DNA of 64,000 bases from Pseudomonas sp. Leaf58 (GTDB taxonomy: Bacteria; Pseudomonadota; Gammaproteobacteria; Pseudomonadales; Pseudomonadaceae): positions 4,221,501-4,285,500 of the forward strand of contig NZ_CP032677.1 in NCBI RefSeq assembly GCF_003627215.1, in the 5' to 3' direction. Positions 48,106-58,683 of this stretch are shown here, piece after piece. Within the stretch, counting starts at the first letter, position 1; every line of letters begins with the position of its first letter. The position numbers were made by a program, and so were the translations under genes. The notes under the pieces are model-generated. The model was not told where the DNA came from and did not search any database. It was given only the letters and a program-made list of their open reading frames with translations.

Positions 48106-49484
48106 AAAACGCCAGCCTGTCGCTCCGCCTAGGCCTGAGCGTGACTTTGATGGGCGCCGCACTGGTGCTGCTGTTGGCCTGCCTGGCGGTGTTCGCCCTG
48201 GATCACGAACTGGACAGCCGCGCCCGCAAGGACTTGGCGCGCAAGATGCTTCAAGTCGAGCACAACCTGCGCGTCGACCTGCGCAGCGAAGACCTGGGCA
48301 GCCGTGCCCATCCATTGCTCGACCTGGTAATGGGGCATGACAACCTCAGCCTCAGCGTGCTGGCCATCGACAGCCGCCACCCGCACCTGCTTAGCCTCGG
48401 GCCAGCCGTGGAATCGCGAGTGAGCGAGCTGCCCACCGCTGGCCGCTTGGCCTTCCACGCGTGGCGCGACAGCAGCGGCAAGCAGATTCTCACCGTAACC
48501 CGGCTGATGCGCCTGCAGGACAACACCCCGGTCAAAGTGATGATGTCGCTCAACCGTGCTGACGACAACGCCCTGCTGCAGGCTTACCTGCACTCCACCT
48601 TGCTCGCGTTACCGTTGTTGCTGCTGCTGATTGGCGCAGGGGCCTGGTGGCTGATGCAGCGCGGCCTGAAGCCGCTGCGGCAGTTCCGGCGCATTGCCCG
48701 GCAGGTCTCAGCCCAGGACCTGCAACATCGCCTGCCCACAACCGGCCTGCCGCTGGAACTGGCAGCGCTGGCCAGCAGCATCAACGTGATGCTCGACCGC
48801 CTTGATCAGGGTGTCAGCCAGCTGTCGCAGTTTTCCGACGACCTGGCTCATGAACTGCGCACCCCGTTGAGTAACCTGATGGGCAAGGCGCAAGTGACCC
48901 TGGCCCGTGAGCGCGACAACGCGAACTACCGGGAAGTACTGGAAGACAGCATCGAAGAACTGACCCGACTCAACCGTATCATCAACGACATGCTGTTTCT
49001 CGCCCAGGTCAGCCAGCCTCAGGCCCAAGTGGTGCTCAAGCCGATGGCATTGGCCGACGAGGCGGCACGGGTTGTCGAACTGTTCGCCTTCAGTGCCGAG
49101 CTAAAAGATGTTGAACTGCGTGTCCAGGGCTGGGGGACGGCATTGGCGGATCGGCTGATGTTGCAACGGGCGTTGTCGAACCTGTTGAGCAATGCCATTC
49201 GGCACTGCCCCGCTGGCAAACCGGTGGAGTTGCGCATCGAACGTTTGGGTAGCGAAGTTCGGCTAGCGGTGGAAAACCAGGGGCCAGGTATTGCTGAGGA
49301 GCATCAATCACGCCTGTTCGAGCGATTTTACCGGGTGGGCTCGGGGCGCTCGCGGCTGGAGGGCGGCACCGGGTTGGGGCTGTCAATCGTGAAGTCGATC
49401 ATGCAGCTGCATGGTGGCCGGGTCGAAGTGAGCAGCAATCCCTTGGGGCCTACCTGCTTCACCCTAGTGTTTCCTGCCGAATGA
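48102..49484 (+). CDS. Heavy-metal-type sensor histidine kinase
   Basis: This 460-aa membrane kinase has two helices around residues 10-30 and 165-185, a periplasmic sensor segment, a HAMP domain, and phospho-acceptor H250 in [16 protein letters not shown]1 and G2 boxes ([26 protein letters not shown]) are intact. Translation begins at TTG 48102 overlapping the regulator stop. It belongs to the CusS/IrlS type; the metal or other signal cannot be read. Confidence 0.88.
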   Translation: MKNASLSLRLGLSVTLMGAALVLLLACLAVFALDHELDSRARKDLARKMLQVEHNLRVDLRSEDLGSRAHPLLDLVMGHDNLSLSVLAIDSRHPHLLSLGPAVESRVSELPTAGRLAFHAWRDSSGKQILTVTRLMRLQDNTPVKVMMSLNRADDNALLQAYLHSTLLALPLLLLLIGAGAWWLMQRGLKPLRQFRRIARQVSAQDLQHRLPTTGLPLELAALASSINVMLDRLDQGVSQLSQFSDDLAHELRTPLSNLMGKAQVTLARERDNANYREVLEDSIEELTRLNRIINDMLFLAQVSQPQAQVVLKPMALADEAARVVELFAFSAELKDVELRVQGWGTALADRLMLQRALSNLLSNAIRHCPAGKPVELRIERLGSEVRLAVENQGPGIAEEHQSRLFERFYRVGSGRSRLEGGTGLGLSIVKSIMQLHGGRVEVSSNPLGPTCFTLVFPAE

Positions 49485-49492
49485 TTGGCTGC

Positions 49493-49576
49493 CTGTACTG
49501 GCCCTTTCGCGGGCAAGCCCGCGCCTACAGGGAGTAACCCATAGGCGCGAGCTTGCCCGCGAAAGGGCCAGTACAG
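49493..49576. repeat. REP pair between converging genes
   Basis: A REP variant with CTGGCCCTTTCGCGGGCAAG (from 49498) faces its reverse complement ending at 49576. It forms a hairpin between the kinase and pdxJ stop codons and may serve as a terminator. Confidence 0.9.
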
Positions 49577-49588
49577 ACGACTGCTAGA

Positions 49589-50329
49589 TCAGCGCGAAGC
49601 CGCCACGATCAGCGCCTTCATTTCGGCCACCGCGGCCTTGAAGCCAACGAACAAAGCATGCGCCACCAGCGCATGGCCGATGTTCAGCTCATTGATGCCC
49701 TTGATCGCCGCCACGGCCTCGACGTTGTGGTAATGCAGGCCATGCCCGGCATTGACGATTAGCCCCTGGCCCACGCCAAAGGCCACGCCATCGACGATAC
49801 GCTTGAGCTCCTCGGCCACCTCGGTCGGGGTTTCGGCATCGGCGTAACGCCCGGTGTGCAGCTCGATAGCCGGCGCGCCAACCCGGCGCGAAGCCTCAAT
49901 CTGCCGCTCATCGGCATCGATGAACAGCGAAACCTCCGCACCGGTGCGCGCCAGGCGCTCCACTGCCGCTTTGATCCGCGCCTCCTGGCCTGCCACGTCC
50001 AGGCCGCCTTCGGTGGTCAGTTCCTGACGGGTTTCAGGTACCAGGCAAATGTGCGCCGGGCGGATCCTCTCGGCAAAGGCCATCATCTCCTCGGTAACGC
50101 CCATCTCGAAGTTCATGCGGGTCTGCAGTACATCCTTGAGCAGCACCACGTCACGCTCCTGGATGTGCCGACGGTCTTCGCGCAGGTGCACGGTGATGCC
50201 ATCGGCGCCCGCTTCCTCGGCATCCAGGGCAGCCTTGACCGGATCAGGGTAACGCGTGCCCCGGGCTTGGCGCAGGGTCGCCACGTGGTCGATGTTTACG
50301 CCGAGAAGCATGCGGTTGCTGTGAGTCAC
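49589..50329 (-). CDS. pdxJ: Pyridoxine 5'-phosphate synthase
   Basis: This 246-aa TIM-barrel enzyme condenses 1-deoxyxylulose 5-phosphate with 3-amino-2-oxopropyl phosphate to make vitamin B6 phosphate. The family start [18 protein letters not shown] and the HLREDRRHI and EVSLFID segments are clear. It is last in the lepA-lepB-rnc-era-recO-pdxJ series read leftward, 43 bp after recO. Confidence 0.96.
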   Translation of the reverse strand: MTHSNRMLLGVNIDHVATLRQARGTRYPDPVKAALDAEEAGADGITVHLREDRRHIQERDVVLLKDVLQTRMNFEMGVTEEMMAFAERIRPAHICLVPETRQELTTEGGLDVAGQEARIKAAVERLARTGAEVSLFIDADERQIEASRRVGAPAIELHTGRYADAETPTEVAEELKRIVDGVAFGVGQGLIVNAGHGLHYHNVEAVAAIKGINELNIGHALVAHALFVGFKAAVAEMKALIVAASR

Positions 50330-50372
50330 GAAAGGCTCTCCTGAAGATTGAGCCCCACAGCATACGTCGTGA

Positions 50373-51056
50373 TCAGCGCTTGCGAAACAGTTCCCGGCTG
50401 ACCAATGGTTTTGCCCCCAGGTGAACCGCCAGTGCCTGGCGCATCAGGCGCTTGGCAGCGAGCAAAGCCCCGGGGCTATCCCAGTCGGCTTCGGCCAGAG
50501 CCTGCAGTTCGGTGCCGCGGAACAGGCCGGGCTGCGCCAGCTCAACCCGCTCCAGGCCGGCGTCCACCCGCAAGCGGTACAGGCCTTCGGCTGCTATCGG
50601 CAGGTCATTGACGTCATGCTTCAACGAAAATGCGTAACCGAGCTCGTCCAGCAGCCGCCACTCGAACGAGCGCAGCAACGGCTCCAACGGGCGCCCGCCC
50701 GCCAGGGCCTGCAAGGTCAGGGTGTAATGCTCGAACAGGGCCGGGAACGGCGCTTCGGCGGGCAACAGGCGCATGAGCAGCTCGTTGAGGTACAGCCCAC
50801 TGAACAGGGCATCGCCGTGTAGCCAGGCCGCGATGCCGGCGCTGTCCATGCGACCAACGTTCTTCAGCTCACCACGCCCGCGCAGCTCCAACTCCAGCGG
50901 TACGAACGGCCGCACCAGGCTGCCCCCTTTGCCACGCGCACGGCGCAACACAGCACGCATGCGGCCCTGCGGGGTGAAGAAGTCCACCAGCGCGCTGGTT
51001 TCCTTGTAGGCACGGCTGTGCAGCACGTAGGCTGGCTGGCCGACAGGTTGGTCCAT
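50373..51056 (-). CDS. recO: DNA repair protein RecO
   Basis: This 227-aa protein mediates RecA loading with RecR and anneals single strands in the RecF pathway. It starts with an OB-fold domain ([20 protein letters not shown]) and ends with a helical region. No zinc-cysteine motif is seen, as in other gamma-proteobacterial RecO. A REP pair separates it from era. Confidence 0.93.
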   Translation of the reverse strand: MDQPVGQPAYVLHSRAYKETSALVDFFTPQGRMRAVLRRARGKGGSLVRPFVPLELELRGRGELKNVGRMDSAGIAAWLHGDALFSGLYLNELLMRLLPAEAPFPALFEHYTLTLQALAGGRPLEPLLRSFEWRLLDELGYAFSLKHDVNDLPIAAEGLYRLRVDAGLERVELAQPGLFRGTELQALAEADWDSPGALLAAKRLMRQALAVHLGAKPLVSRELFRKR

Positions 51057-51082
51057 AAACGATCTCTAGTAGCCCCAAACAA

Positions 51083-51156
51083 CTGTGGGAGCGGGTTCAC
51101 CGGCGAATACGGTGGTGGACCCACTGACGCATTCGCAGGTAAACCCGCTCCCACAG
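51083..51156. repeat. Degenerate REP pair between recO and era
   Basis: CTGTGGGAGCGGGTTCACCG (51083-51102) begins one arm, and GGTAAACCCGCTCCCACAG (51138-51156) ends the other. It lies within a co-directional operon, so it may act on mRNA stability between era and recO. Confidence 0.85.
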
Positions 51157-51180
51157 AGTAACCTGAGCCGACAGGCAGAT

Positions 51181-52083
51181 TTACAGGTCGCCGTAGCCCA
51201 GCGAGCGCAGGGCGCGCTCGTCGTCGGACCAGCCGCCCTTGACCTTGACCCAGAGGTTGAGCATGACCTTGGAATCGAACAGCACTTCCATGTCCTTGCG
51301 CGCTTCAGAGCCAATGCGCTTGATGCGCTCGCCCTTGTCGCCAATGATGATCTTCTTCTGGCCGTCACGCTCGACCAGGATCAGCGCGTGGATGTGCAGC
51401 ACATGCCCTTGTTGCTTGAACTCTTCGATTTCCACGGTGATCTGGTACGGCAGCTCGGCACCCAACTGACGCATGATCTTTTCGCGCACCAGCTCGGCGG
51501 CCAGGAAACGGCTGCTACGGTCGGTGATCTGGTCTTCCGGGAAGAAGTGATCGTTTTCCGGCAGGTGCTTGGCGATTTGAGCTTCCAAAGCTTCGAGGTT
51601 GTGCCCCTGCTGTGCAGAAATCGGCATTACCTCGGCGTTCGGCAGCTGCTCCTGCAGCCACTGCAGGTGTGGAATCAGCTCGGCCTTTTCTTCCATGCGG
51701 TCGGTCTTGTTGACCGCAATGATCAGCGGGCCGGTCACGTACTGCACACGCTCGAGCACCAATTGGTCCTCGTCGGTCCACTTGGTACGGTCGACCACGA
51801 AGATCACCACGTCGACGTCCTTCAGGGCCGCCGATGCGTTACGGTTCATGTAACGGTTCAGGGCCTTGTCGTTGGCCTTGTGCATACCGGGGGTATCGAC
51901 GTAGATCGCCTGCACATCACCCTCGGTCTTGATACCGAGCATGTTATGGCGGGTGGTCTGCGGCTTGCGCGAGGTGATCGCCAGCTTTTGGCCGAGGATG
52001 TGGTTGAGCAGGGTCGACTTGCCCACGTTTGGGCGGCCGACAATGGCTACGTAGCCGCAGCGGGTCGGGTTGCTATCAGTCAT
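51181..52083 (-). CDS. era: GTPase Era
   Basis: This 300-aa essential GTPase helps 16S rRNA maturation and 30S assembly. G1 GRPNVGKST, the DTPGMH region and NKTD are present, and a KH RNA-binding domain ends the protein. ATG 52083 is preferred over 52089 because GGAG sits 7 nt before it. It overlaps the rnc stop by 8 bp, coupling rRNA processing and assembly. Confidence 0.96.
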   Translation of the reverse strand: MTDSNPTRCGYVAIVGRPNVGKSTLLNHILGQKLAITSRKPQTTRHNMLGIKTEGDVQAIYVDTPGMHKANDKALNRYMNRNASAALKDVDVVIFVVDRTKWTDEDQLVLERVQYVTGPLIIAVNKTDRMEEKAELIPHLQWLQEQLPNAEVMPISAQQGHNLEALEAQIAKHLPENDHFFPEDQITDRSSRFLAAELVREKIMRQLGAELPYQITVEIEEFKQQGHVLHIHALILVERDGQKKIIIGDKGERIKRIGSEARKDMEVLFDSKVMLNLWVKVKGGWSDDERALRSLGYGDL

Positions 52084-52765
52084 TGCCATTCTCCACGCCC
52101 AGGGCGATCAGTGCAGACGCGGCGGCGACTTGCTCGGCAATACGCCGGCTAACGCCCTGACCACGGCTCTTGTTGTTCAGCAGCACCACTTCGCATTCGA
52201 CGAAGAAGGTCCGGCAGTGCGGTTCACCCTGGATATCCACCACCTCATAACGCGGCAGCTCGCAGCTGCGCGACTGCAGGAACTCTTGCAGGCGGGTTTT
52301 CGGATCTTTGTTGGTATCGACCAGGGTCAGGCCTTCGAACTCGTCGGCCAGCCAGGCCAGCACGCGTTCTCTGGCCGTTTCCATGTCGGCGTCCAGGTAG
52401 ATGGCACCAATCAGTGCCTCGAGGGCGTCGGCCAGGATCGACTCACGGCGAAAACCGCCGCTCTTGAGTTCGCCCGACCCCAGGCGCAGGTAATCACCCA
52501 GGTCGAAACCACGCGCCAGGCGGGCCAGGGTCTCGCCCTTGACCAGGCGTGCGCGCAAGCGCGACAGCTGGCCTTCGCGGGCCTGCGGGAAGCGCTCGAA
52601 CAGCGCCTCGCCGGCGACGAAGTTGAGAATGGCATCACCGAGGAACTCCAGGCGCTCGTTATTGCGCCCGGCGTAGCTACGATGGGTCAATGCCAGGAGC
52701 ATCTGGTCCTGGTTCTTGAAGGTGTAACCGAGCTTTCGCTCCAGACGGGCAAGGGAAGCACTCAT
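52076..52765 (-). CDS. rnc: Ribonuclease III
   Basis: This 229-aa double-strand-specific endonuclease processes rRNA precursors. The signature [13 protein letters not shown] holds the Mg2+-binding acidic residues, and a C-terminal dsRBD follows. It is co-translated with era. The 163-bp gap to lepB (52766-52928) carries only a hairpin. Confidence 0.96.
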   Translation of the reverse strand: MSASLARLERKLGYTFKNQDQMLLALTHRSYAGRNNERLEFLGDAILNFVAGEALFERFPQAREGQLSRLRARLVKGETLARLARGFDLGDYLRLGSGELKSGGFRRESILADALEALIGAIYLDADMETARERVLAWLADEFEGLTLVDTNKDPKTRLQEFLQSRSCELPRYEVVDIQGEPHCRTFFVECEVVLLNNKSRGQGVSRRIAEQVAAASALIALGVENGND

Positions 52766-52896
52766 GCGGCCACCCGTTGGTTATTCAACGCGTTGTTCAA
52801 ATCAACATCCTGAAAGACTGTTTGGCTGTGGTTCGTCGCGCGATGTGCGGCGAATCTCTCGATCCCTGAGAACACAGCCTATGTCAGAAATGCATT

Positions 52897-52921
52897 CGGC
52901 GCTGTCTGCTGGACAGCGCCG
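52897..52921 (-). terminator. Hairpin after lepB
   Basis: CGGCGCTGTC/GACAGCGCCG (10-bp perfect stem, 5-nt loop) lies 8 bp past the lepB stop. It has no T-tract, so it may be an intercistronic processing or attenuation element before rnc. Confidence 0.6.
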
Positions 52922-52928
52922 ATGGGTA

Positions 52929-53783
52929 TCAATGGATCAGACCGACCCGCGACAGGTTGGGCAGGTGGCTGAGCTTGGGCTCTGGCCAGCTCATCCATAC
53001 CGCAAAGGCCTTGCCGACGATGTTCCGGTCCGGAACCATGCCGTGCAGTTCCTTGGGAATGTTCGGGTCATCCCAGTAACGGCTGTCGTTGGAGTTGTCG
53101 CGGTTGTCGCCCATCATGAAGTAATGGCCTGCCGGTACGGTCCACTGCTGGTCCGGGGGCATGCGGTAACGGCTCATTTCCTTGCGAATCAGGTGTTCGG
53201 CCTCGCCGAGCTTTTCCTTGTACAGCTCGGCGCTGCCCAGGGTGCCCGGTTCGCTGCCCACCAGTTGTTCGGCAATCGGCTGGCCGTTGACGAACAGCCG
53301 CTTGTCGTTGGTATAGCGGATCTGGTCGCCCGGCAGGCCGACCACACGCTTGATGTAGTTGACGTTCGGGTCGCTCGGATAGCGGAACACCATCACATCA
53401 CCGCGTTGCGGGTCACCCACTTCGATGACCTTCTTGTCGATCACCGGCAGGCGAATGCCGTACGAGAACTTGTTCACCAGGATGAAGTCGCCCACTTCCA
53501 GCGTCGGCTTCATCGACCCCGACGGGATCTGGAACGGCTCGACCAGGAACGAACGCAGCACCAGCACGATAAACAGTACCGGGAAGAACGACTTGCCGTA
53601 CTCGACCAGCAACGGCTCCTTGTTCAGGCGCTCGACCACCGCCATCTCGGGCTGGCTGACGCTGCCCTGGTAATTAGCGATTGCCGCACGCCGGCGCGGG
53701 GCCAGGAACAGCAGGTCGATCAAGCCCAGCAGGCCGCAGACAAACACGGCGATGACTAGCAACAGCGGGAAATTTAGCGACAT
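52929..53783 (-). CDS. lepB: Signal peptidase I
   Basis: This 284-aa inner-membrane protease removes Sec and Tat signal peptides. Two N-terminal helices precede the catalytic domain. The nucleophile is S90 (PSGSMKPTL) and the general base K145 (YIKRVVGLPGD), the same numbers as in E. coli. It follows lepA after a 5-bp gap and is co-transcribed with it. Confidence 0.96.
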   Translation of the reverse strand: MSLNFPLLLVIAVFVCGLLGLIDLLFLAPRRRAAIANYQGSVSQPEMAVVERLNKEPLLVEYGKSFFPVLFIVLVLRSFLVEPFQIPSGSMKPTLEVGDFILVNKFSYGIRLPVIDKKVIEVGDPQRGDVMVFRYPSDPNVNYIKRVVGLPGDQIRYTNDKRLFVNGQPIAEQLVGSEPGTLGSAELYKEKLGEAEHLIRKEMSRYRMPPDQQWTVPAGHYFMMGDNRDNSNDSRYWDDPNIPKELHGMVPDRNIVGKAFAVWMSWPEPKLSHLPNLSRVGLIH

Positions 53784-53788
53784 AGGAC

Positions 53789-55588
53789 CTAGCTATCCAA
53801 CCTGAGCACGGCGAGGAAGGCTTCCTGTGGAATCTCCACGTTACCTACCTGTTTCATGCGTTTCTTACCGGCCTTCTGCTTCTCCAGCAGTTTCTTCTTA
53901 CGGCTGACGTCACCACCGTAGCACTTGGCCAGTACGTTCTTTCTGAGCGCCTTGACGGTTGTACGCGCGATGATCTGGCCGCCGATAGCTGCCTGGATCG
54001 CCACGTCGAACATCTGCCGAGGGATCAGCTCCTTCATCTTCTCGGTCAACGCGCGGCCTTTATAGGCCGCGTTGTCGCGGTGCACGATCAATGCCAGGGC
54101 ATCAACCTTGTCGCCGTTGATCAGTACGTCCAGCTTGACCAGGTTGGCCGACTGGTAACGATCGAAATGATAGTCCAGCGAAGCATAGCCGCGGCTGGTC
54201 GATTTCAGGCGATCGAAGAAGTCGAGCACGACTTCGTTCATCGGCATGTCATAGCGCACCTGCACCTGGCTGCCGAGGAACTGCATATCGCGCTGCACAC
54301 CCCGTTTCTCGATGCACAGGGTGATGACGTTGCCCAGGTGCTCCTGCGGCACCAGGATGGTCGCTGTGACGATCGGCTCGCGGAAGTCGGTGACCGCAGA
54401 CACATCAGGCAGCTTCGACGGGTTGTCGACGATGATGGTTTCACCGGTCTTGAGCTCGAGCTCGTAGATTACGCTAGGCGCCGTGGTGATCAGGTCCAGG
54501 TCGTATTCGCGCTCCAGGCGCTCCTGGATGATTTCCATGTGCAGCATGCCGAGGAAGCCGCAACGGAAGCCGAAGCCCAGTGCGTCGGAGCTTTCCGGCA
54601 TGTATTGCAGCGACGAATCGTTCAGGGTCAGCTTCTGCAGGGCATCGCGGAAATCCTCGAAGTCGTCGGAGCTGACCGGGAACAGCCCAGCGTAGACCTG
54701 CGGCTGGATTTTCTTGAAACCTGCCAGCACTTCGACTTCCGGGGTGGAGGACAGGGTCAGGGTGTCACCCACCGGGGCACCGTGAATGTCCTTGATGCTG
54801 GCGATGATGAAGCCTACTTCACCGGCTTTCAGATCAGCGGTCTGGGTGTGCTTAGGGGTGAAGACACCGACGCTGTCGACCAGATGCACCTTGCCGGTGG
54901 ACTTGACCAGGATCTTGTCGCCTTTCTTGACACGGCCCTGACGCACACGAACCAACGAGACCACGCCCAGGTAGTTGTCAAACCACGAGTCGATGATCAA
55001 CGCCTGCAGCGGCGCATCGATTTCGCCTTCCGGCGCCGGGATGGTCTGCACCAAGCGTTCGAGCACTTCGTCCACGCCCATGCCGCTTTTGGCGCTGCAC
55101 GCCACGGCGTCGGTGGCGTCGATGCCGATGATCTTCTCGATCTCGTCCTTGACGCGATCCGGGTCGGCTTGAGGCAGGTCCATTTTGTTCAACACCGGCA
55201 TGACCTCCAGGCCCTGCTCGATGGCGGTGTAGCAGTTGGCGACGGACTGGGCTTCCACGCCTTGTCCGGCGTCGACGACCAGCAACGCACCTTCACAGGC
55301 CGCCAACGACCGCGAGACTTCATAGGTGAAGTCAACGTGACCGGGGGTATCGATGAAGTTCAGCTGGTAGGTCTTGCCGTCCTGCGCCTTGTAGTGAAGC
55401 GTGACGCTGTGGGCCTTGATGGTGATACCGCGCTCACGCTCCAGGTCCATGGAATCGAGCACCTGGGCTTCCATTTCGCGCGCAGAAAGGCCACCGCACA
55501 TCTGGATGAAACGGTCGGCCAGCGTCGACTTGCCATGGTCGATGTGGGCGATGATGGAGAAATTGCGGATATGACTCAAATCACTCAC
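53789..55588 (-). CDS. lepA: Elongation factor 4 (back-translocating GTPase)
   Basis: This 599-aa GTPase acts on stalled ribosomes. [18 protein letters not shown] and NKMD motifs of the GTP site are present, and the C-terminal LepA-specific domain contains [17 protein letters not shown]. It is the first gene of the lepA-lepB-rnc-era-recO-pdxJ series. Confidence 0.97.
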   Translation of the reverse strand: MSDLSHIRNFSIIAHIDHGKSTLADRFIQMCGGLSAREMEAQVLDSMDLERERGITIKAHSVTLHYKAQDGKTYQLNFIDTPGHVDFTYEVSRSLAACEGALLVVDAGQGVEAQSVANCYTAIEQGLEVMPVLNKMDLPQADPDRVKDEIEKIIGIDATDAVACSAKSGMGVDEVLERLVQTIPAPEGEIDAPLQALIIDSWFDNYLGVVSLVRVRQGRVKKGDKILVKSTGKVHLVDSVGVFTPKHTQTADLKAGEVGFIIASIKDIHGAPVGDTLTLSSTPEVEVLAGFKKIQPQVYAGLFPVSSDDFEDFRDALQKLTLNDSSLQYMPESSDALGFGFRCGFLGMLHMEIIQERLEREYDLDLITTAPSVIYELELKTGETIIVDNPSKLPDVSAVTDFREPIVTATILVPQEHLGNVITLCIEKRGVQRDMQFLGSQVQVRYDMPMNEVVLDFFDRLKSTSRGYASLDYHFDRYQSANLVKLDVLINGDKVDALALIVHRDNAAYKGRALTEKMKELIPRQMFDVAIQAAIGGQIIARTTVKALRKNVLAKCYGGDVSRKKKLLEKQKAGKKRMKQVGNVEIPQEAFLAVLRLDS

Positions 55589-55791
55589 GGGTCAACACTC
55601 GGAAAAGGCTGCGAGCCGGACGCCCGCCGAAAAATAGCCGGGAATTGTACCTCAAGCCAGAGCTTGCCGCCACGCCATCGAGCCACGGGTGAGCCCGACT
55701 GTCTGACATAAGCGCGACCTGATATTTCTGCCAGTACTCGCCGCCCAGGGAATCACCCATTCTTGCAAACATCTCGACCGAGGTGACAAGC

Positions 55792-56985
55792 ATGCCCGAA
55801 CATCACGTGATTCCCGGGGGCTACGACCCCACATTTGGAGAGTTTGGCAGGGCCGAACTCCCTACCTTCACCGCCCCATTCGCTGGACGAAACCTGACTG
55901 GCATTATGCGCCAAGGCAATAAAATACTTGTCAGCGCGCTCGCCTTTGACGAAAAACAAGGGCGTCATTTTGCCCTGACCCGCTTTATCGGCAACGGCTC
56001 AGTAGACAAGACCTTTGCACAAGATGGCGTCATCGTTGGCCGTTACGTCACTGACGAACAAGCCTCGACTGAAGCGCTGACCGTCCTTGCTGACCAACGC
56101 TTCGCGATGCTGGGGTGGAGTGCGAACAACTCGAACTTCCTGGCCAAGCCAAGGCTCACCTGGTACGACCAAGATGGCGGTGCAACACAAACACAAGTGC
56201 TGCCTGTGCCAGCCGATACGGGCATCGTGATTGGCAGCGGCCGCCTTGCCAGCAACGGCCCATACCTGATGGTCTCTCTCAACCTCCACAGGACTCAAGG
56301 CGCACCGTCGGCAATGGCCAGGGTATACCTGCTGGAACACTCCGCTCAGCCAATACCAGGGCTTCCCGAATTCATCGATATTCTGCCGGGTACAGGTCAG
56401 ATCGATGTCGCCAACATCGTTCAGTTACCGGATGGATTTGTGGTCGGCGGAACCCGCTCGCAGCAAGCCCAGGCCGCAGAAGGTTTTATCGCCCGCTACC
56501 GTCATGATGGCGCACTGGATACCTCCTTCGGTGACGGCGGCACGGTGTTTTTCCGGGCTGAGGGCTTCGCTACAGAGGTCAGCACGCTGCTACGCAGGCC
56601 AGAAGGGCAGCTACTGATAGCCGGTAATGCAACATCTGGGGAAGGCGTACCGCAAGCATTGCTGTGGCAGTTTGACGCCAGTGGCACGAAAGATCCGACA
56701 TTCAATGGTGGCGAGCCCGTTTTGGACGACTCAGGCATGACCGCCTGGCGTGCAGTGACCGTCGATGAGCAGCGTCGGCTGTTTGCGTTCGGCGTGGGCA
56801 GAATCCTGGAATACCGCCGCTATCTTGCGGATGGCCGCCCTGATGCGGGCTTTCAACCCAGCAATGACCTGATCGGCATTATCGATGCCATGACTTGCTT
56901 AGACGATGGGGGGCGCACAGTGATCGGCTTCAATTCCGGCGCCGTTGTGGGATATATCGGCACGTTGATGTCCATATTCAACTGA
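55792..56985 (+). CDS. Delta-60 repeat (beta-propeller-like) protein, inserted gene
   Basis: This 397-aa protein has no signal peptide. It contains about five imperfect repeats with the x-D-x-x-F-G-x-x-G signature: GYDPTFGEFG, GSVDKTFAQDG, GALDTSFGDGG, GTKDPTFNGG and GRPDAGFQPSN. Such delta-60 repeats (DUF5122) fold as propeller blades; the function is unknown. ATG 55792 has GAGG 8 nt upstream. It lies on the strand opposite to lepA and mucD, genes that are neighbours in other pseudomonads, so it looks like an insertion. Base composition looks slightly less GC-rich by eye. Confidence 0.8.
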   Translation: MPEHHVIPGGYDPTFGEFGRAELPTFTAPFAGRNLTGIMRQGNKILVSALAFDEKQGRHFALTRFIGNGSVDKTFAQDGVIVGRYVTDEQASTEALTVLADQRFAMLGWSANNSNFLAKPRLTWYDQDGGATQTQVLPVPADTGIVIGSGRLASNGPYLMVSLNLHRTQGAPSAMARVYLLEHSAQPIPGLPEFIDILPGTGQIDVANIVQLPDGFVVGGTRSQQAQAAEGFIARYRHDGALDTSFGDGGTVFFRAEGFATEVSTLLRRPEGQLLIAGNATSGEGVPQALLWQFDASGTKDPTFNGGEPVLDDSGMTAWRAVTVDEQRRLFAFGVGRILEYRRYLADGRPDAGFQPSNDLIGIIDAMTCLDDGGRTVIGFNSGAVVGYIGTLMSIFN

Positions 56986-57002
56986 ATACCCCCGAATGAA
57001 CA

Positions 57003-57028
57003 AAGCCCGATGCTCACGCACCGGGCTT
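57003..57028. terminator. Bidirectional terminator between the delta-60 gene and mucD
   Basis: AAGCCCG (57003-57009)/CGGGCTT (57022-57028), followed on the plus strand by GTTT and on the minus strand by TGTTC. It serves both converging genes. Confidence 0.7.
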
Positions 57029-57067
57029 GTTTAAGCTAGGCAATGCCCGCGAAGGCAAAACTACAGC

Positions 57068-58507
57068 TTACTCAGCGAGTTTGAAGGTAATGAAGCTGGC
57101 GCGCCCCTGACGTAGCACGCGCATCGACACCGAGCGGTTCTTCGGCAGTTCCTTGGCGATTTCGGTGAACTCCTTGGCCGAACCGATGGCCTGGTTGTTC
57201 AGGTGACTGATGACATCACCCGGGCGCAGGCCGATCATCGCTGCCGGGCCATCCTGCACTTCTTTGATGAGCACGCCACCCTTGAGCTCCAGGGTTTTCT
57301 TCTGCTCAGCGGTCAGGTCGGTGACCGAGACACCCAAGCGGTTGCTGCTGCGCTCGACACCGCCTTCGGCGCCGGTGCCGGTGCCAATATCGGCGTCATC
57401 ATCAGGCATTGCGCCGACGCTGATGTCTAGATTCTGGCGCTTACCGTTGCGAATGATCTCCAGCTTGGCCTTTTCGCCATCCTTGAGGCTGCCCACCAAG
57501 TGCGGCAGGTCGGCCGACATGATGATCGGCTGGCCGTTCATGCTCAGGATCACGTCACCCACCTGCAGGCCGCCCTTGGCTGCCGGGCCGTTTTCCAGTA
57601 CCTGGGCCACTAGGGCACCGGCCGGTTTGTCCAGCCCGAAGGACTCAGCCAGGTCCTTGTTGACCTCCTGAATCACCACCCCCAGCCAGCCGCGGCTGAC
57701 CTTGCCATCTTTCTTCAACTGGTTGGACACATCGATCGCGACATCGATCGGAATAGCGAACGACAGGCCCATGAACCCGCCAGAGCGGGTGAAAATCTGC
57801 GAGTTGATACCCACGACTTCGCCATTCATGTTGAACAGCGGGCCGCCGGAGTTACCCGGGTTGATGGCCACGTCGGTCTGGATGAACGGTACGTAGGTGT
57901 CATTGGGCAAGGTACGCCCCTTGGCACTGACGATACCTTTGGTCACCGAATGGTCGAAGCCGAACGGCGAACCGATGGCCAGTACCCACTCGCCGACCTT
58001 GAGCTTTTCGGAGTCACCGAGTTTCACAGTGGGCAGGTTCTTGCCCTCGACTTTGAGCAGGGCTACGTCGGTACGTGGATCAGTGCCGACCAGCTTGGCC
58101 TGCAACTCGCTGCGGTCCGACAAGCGGACGATGATCTCGTCGGCATCGGCCACCACGTGGTTGTTGGTAAGCACATAGCCATCACTTGAAATGATGAAGC
58201 CCGAACCCAGCGACTGCGCCTCACGCTGGCGTTCACCGCGCGGCGAGCGCGGCTGCTGCGGCATGTTGCGCTCGAAGAACTCGCGGAACATTGGCGGCAG
58301 CCCTTCCAGGTCAGGCATCTGCCCGGCGGCCATGCGGCGGTCCGGTAGTTTCTGCTTGGTACTGATGTTGACCACGGCTGGCGAGGCCTGCTCGACCAGG
58401 GTGGTGAAGTTAGGCAGGGCTTCCTCGGCCTGGGCGGTGAGCACCTGGCCAAGCATCAGCACGGCGGCGAACATCGATAGGTAGGATTTCAAGCGTGGGT
58501 TTGACAT
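57068..58507 (-). CDS. mucD: Periplasmic DegP-like serine protease MucD
   Basis: This 479-aa protease degrades misfolded envelope proteins and restrains the AlgU response. The signal peptide is about 27 residues (ending AQA). The trypsin-like triad is H117, D147 and S220 (NPGNSGGPL), and two PDZ domains follow. It is the last gene of the algU cluster, 176 bp after mucB. A mucC gene is not present between them. Confidence 0.95.
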   Translation of the reverse strand: MSNPRLKSYLSMFAAVLMLGQVLTAQAEEALPNFTTLVEQASPAVVNISTKQKLPDRRMAAGQMPDLEGLPPMFREFFERNMPQQPRSPRGERQREAQSLGSGFIISSDGYVLTNNHVVADADEIIVRLSDRSELQAKLVGTDPRTDVALLKVEGKNLPTVKLGDSEKLKVGEWVLAIGSPFGFDHSVTKGIVSAKGRTLPNDTYVPFIQTDVAINPGNSGGPLFNMNGEVVGINSQIFTRSGGFMGLSFAIPIDVAIDVSNQLKKDGKVSRGWLGVVIQEVNKDLAESFGLDKPAGALVAQVLENGPAAKGGLQVGDVILSMNGQPIIMSADLPHLVGSLKDGEKAKLEIIRNGKRQNLDISVGAMPDDDADIGTGTGAEGGVERSSNRLGVSVTDLTAEQKKTLELKGGVLIKEVQDGPAAMIGLRPGDVISHLNNQAIGSAKEFTEIAKELPKNRSVSMRVLRQGRASFITFKLAE

Positions 58508-58683
58508 ACGGCTCCCGTCACAACGAGCGGTAGTTTAGAAAGGCCCCTGCACAAAGCAGGAAAGGCCAGGCTCCAAGAAGCCTGACCTATAGAAAATTTA
58601 CCGATAGATTGCAAATGACAATGCTTTAATTTCATTTCAGCCGCATGTCCGTATGCCTTGGTATAACCCGCAAAAGCGTGCCA

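Noticed and set aside
54080..55711. Long plus-strand reading frame opposite lepA
   Set aside because: It is antisense to an essential conserved gene with full motifs and its translation resembles no protein family.
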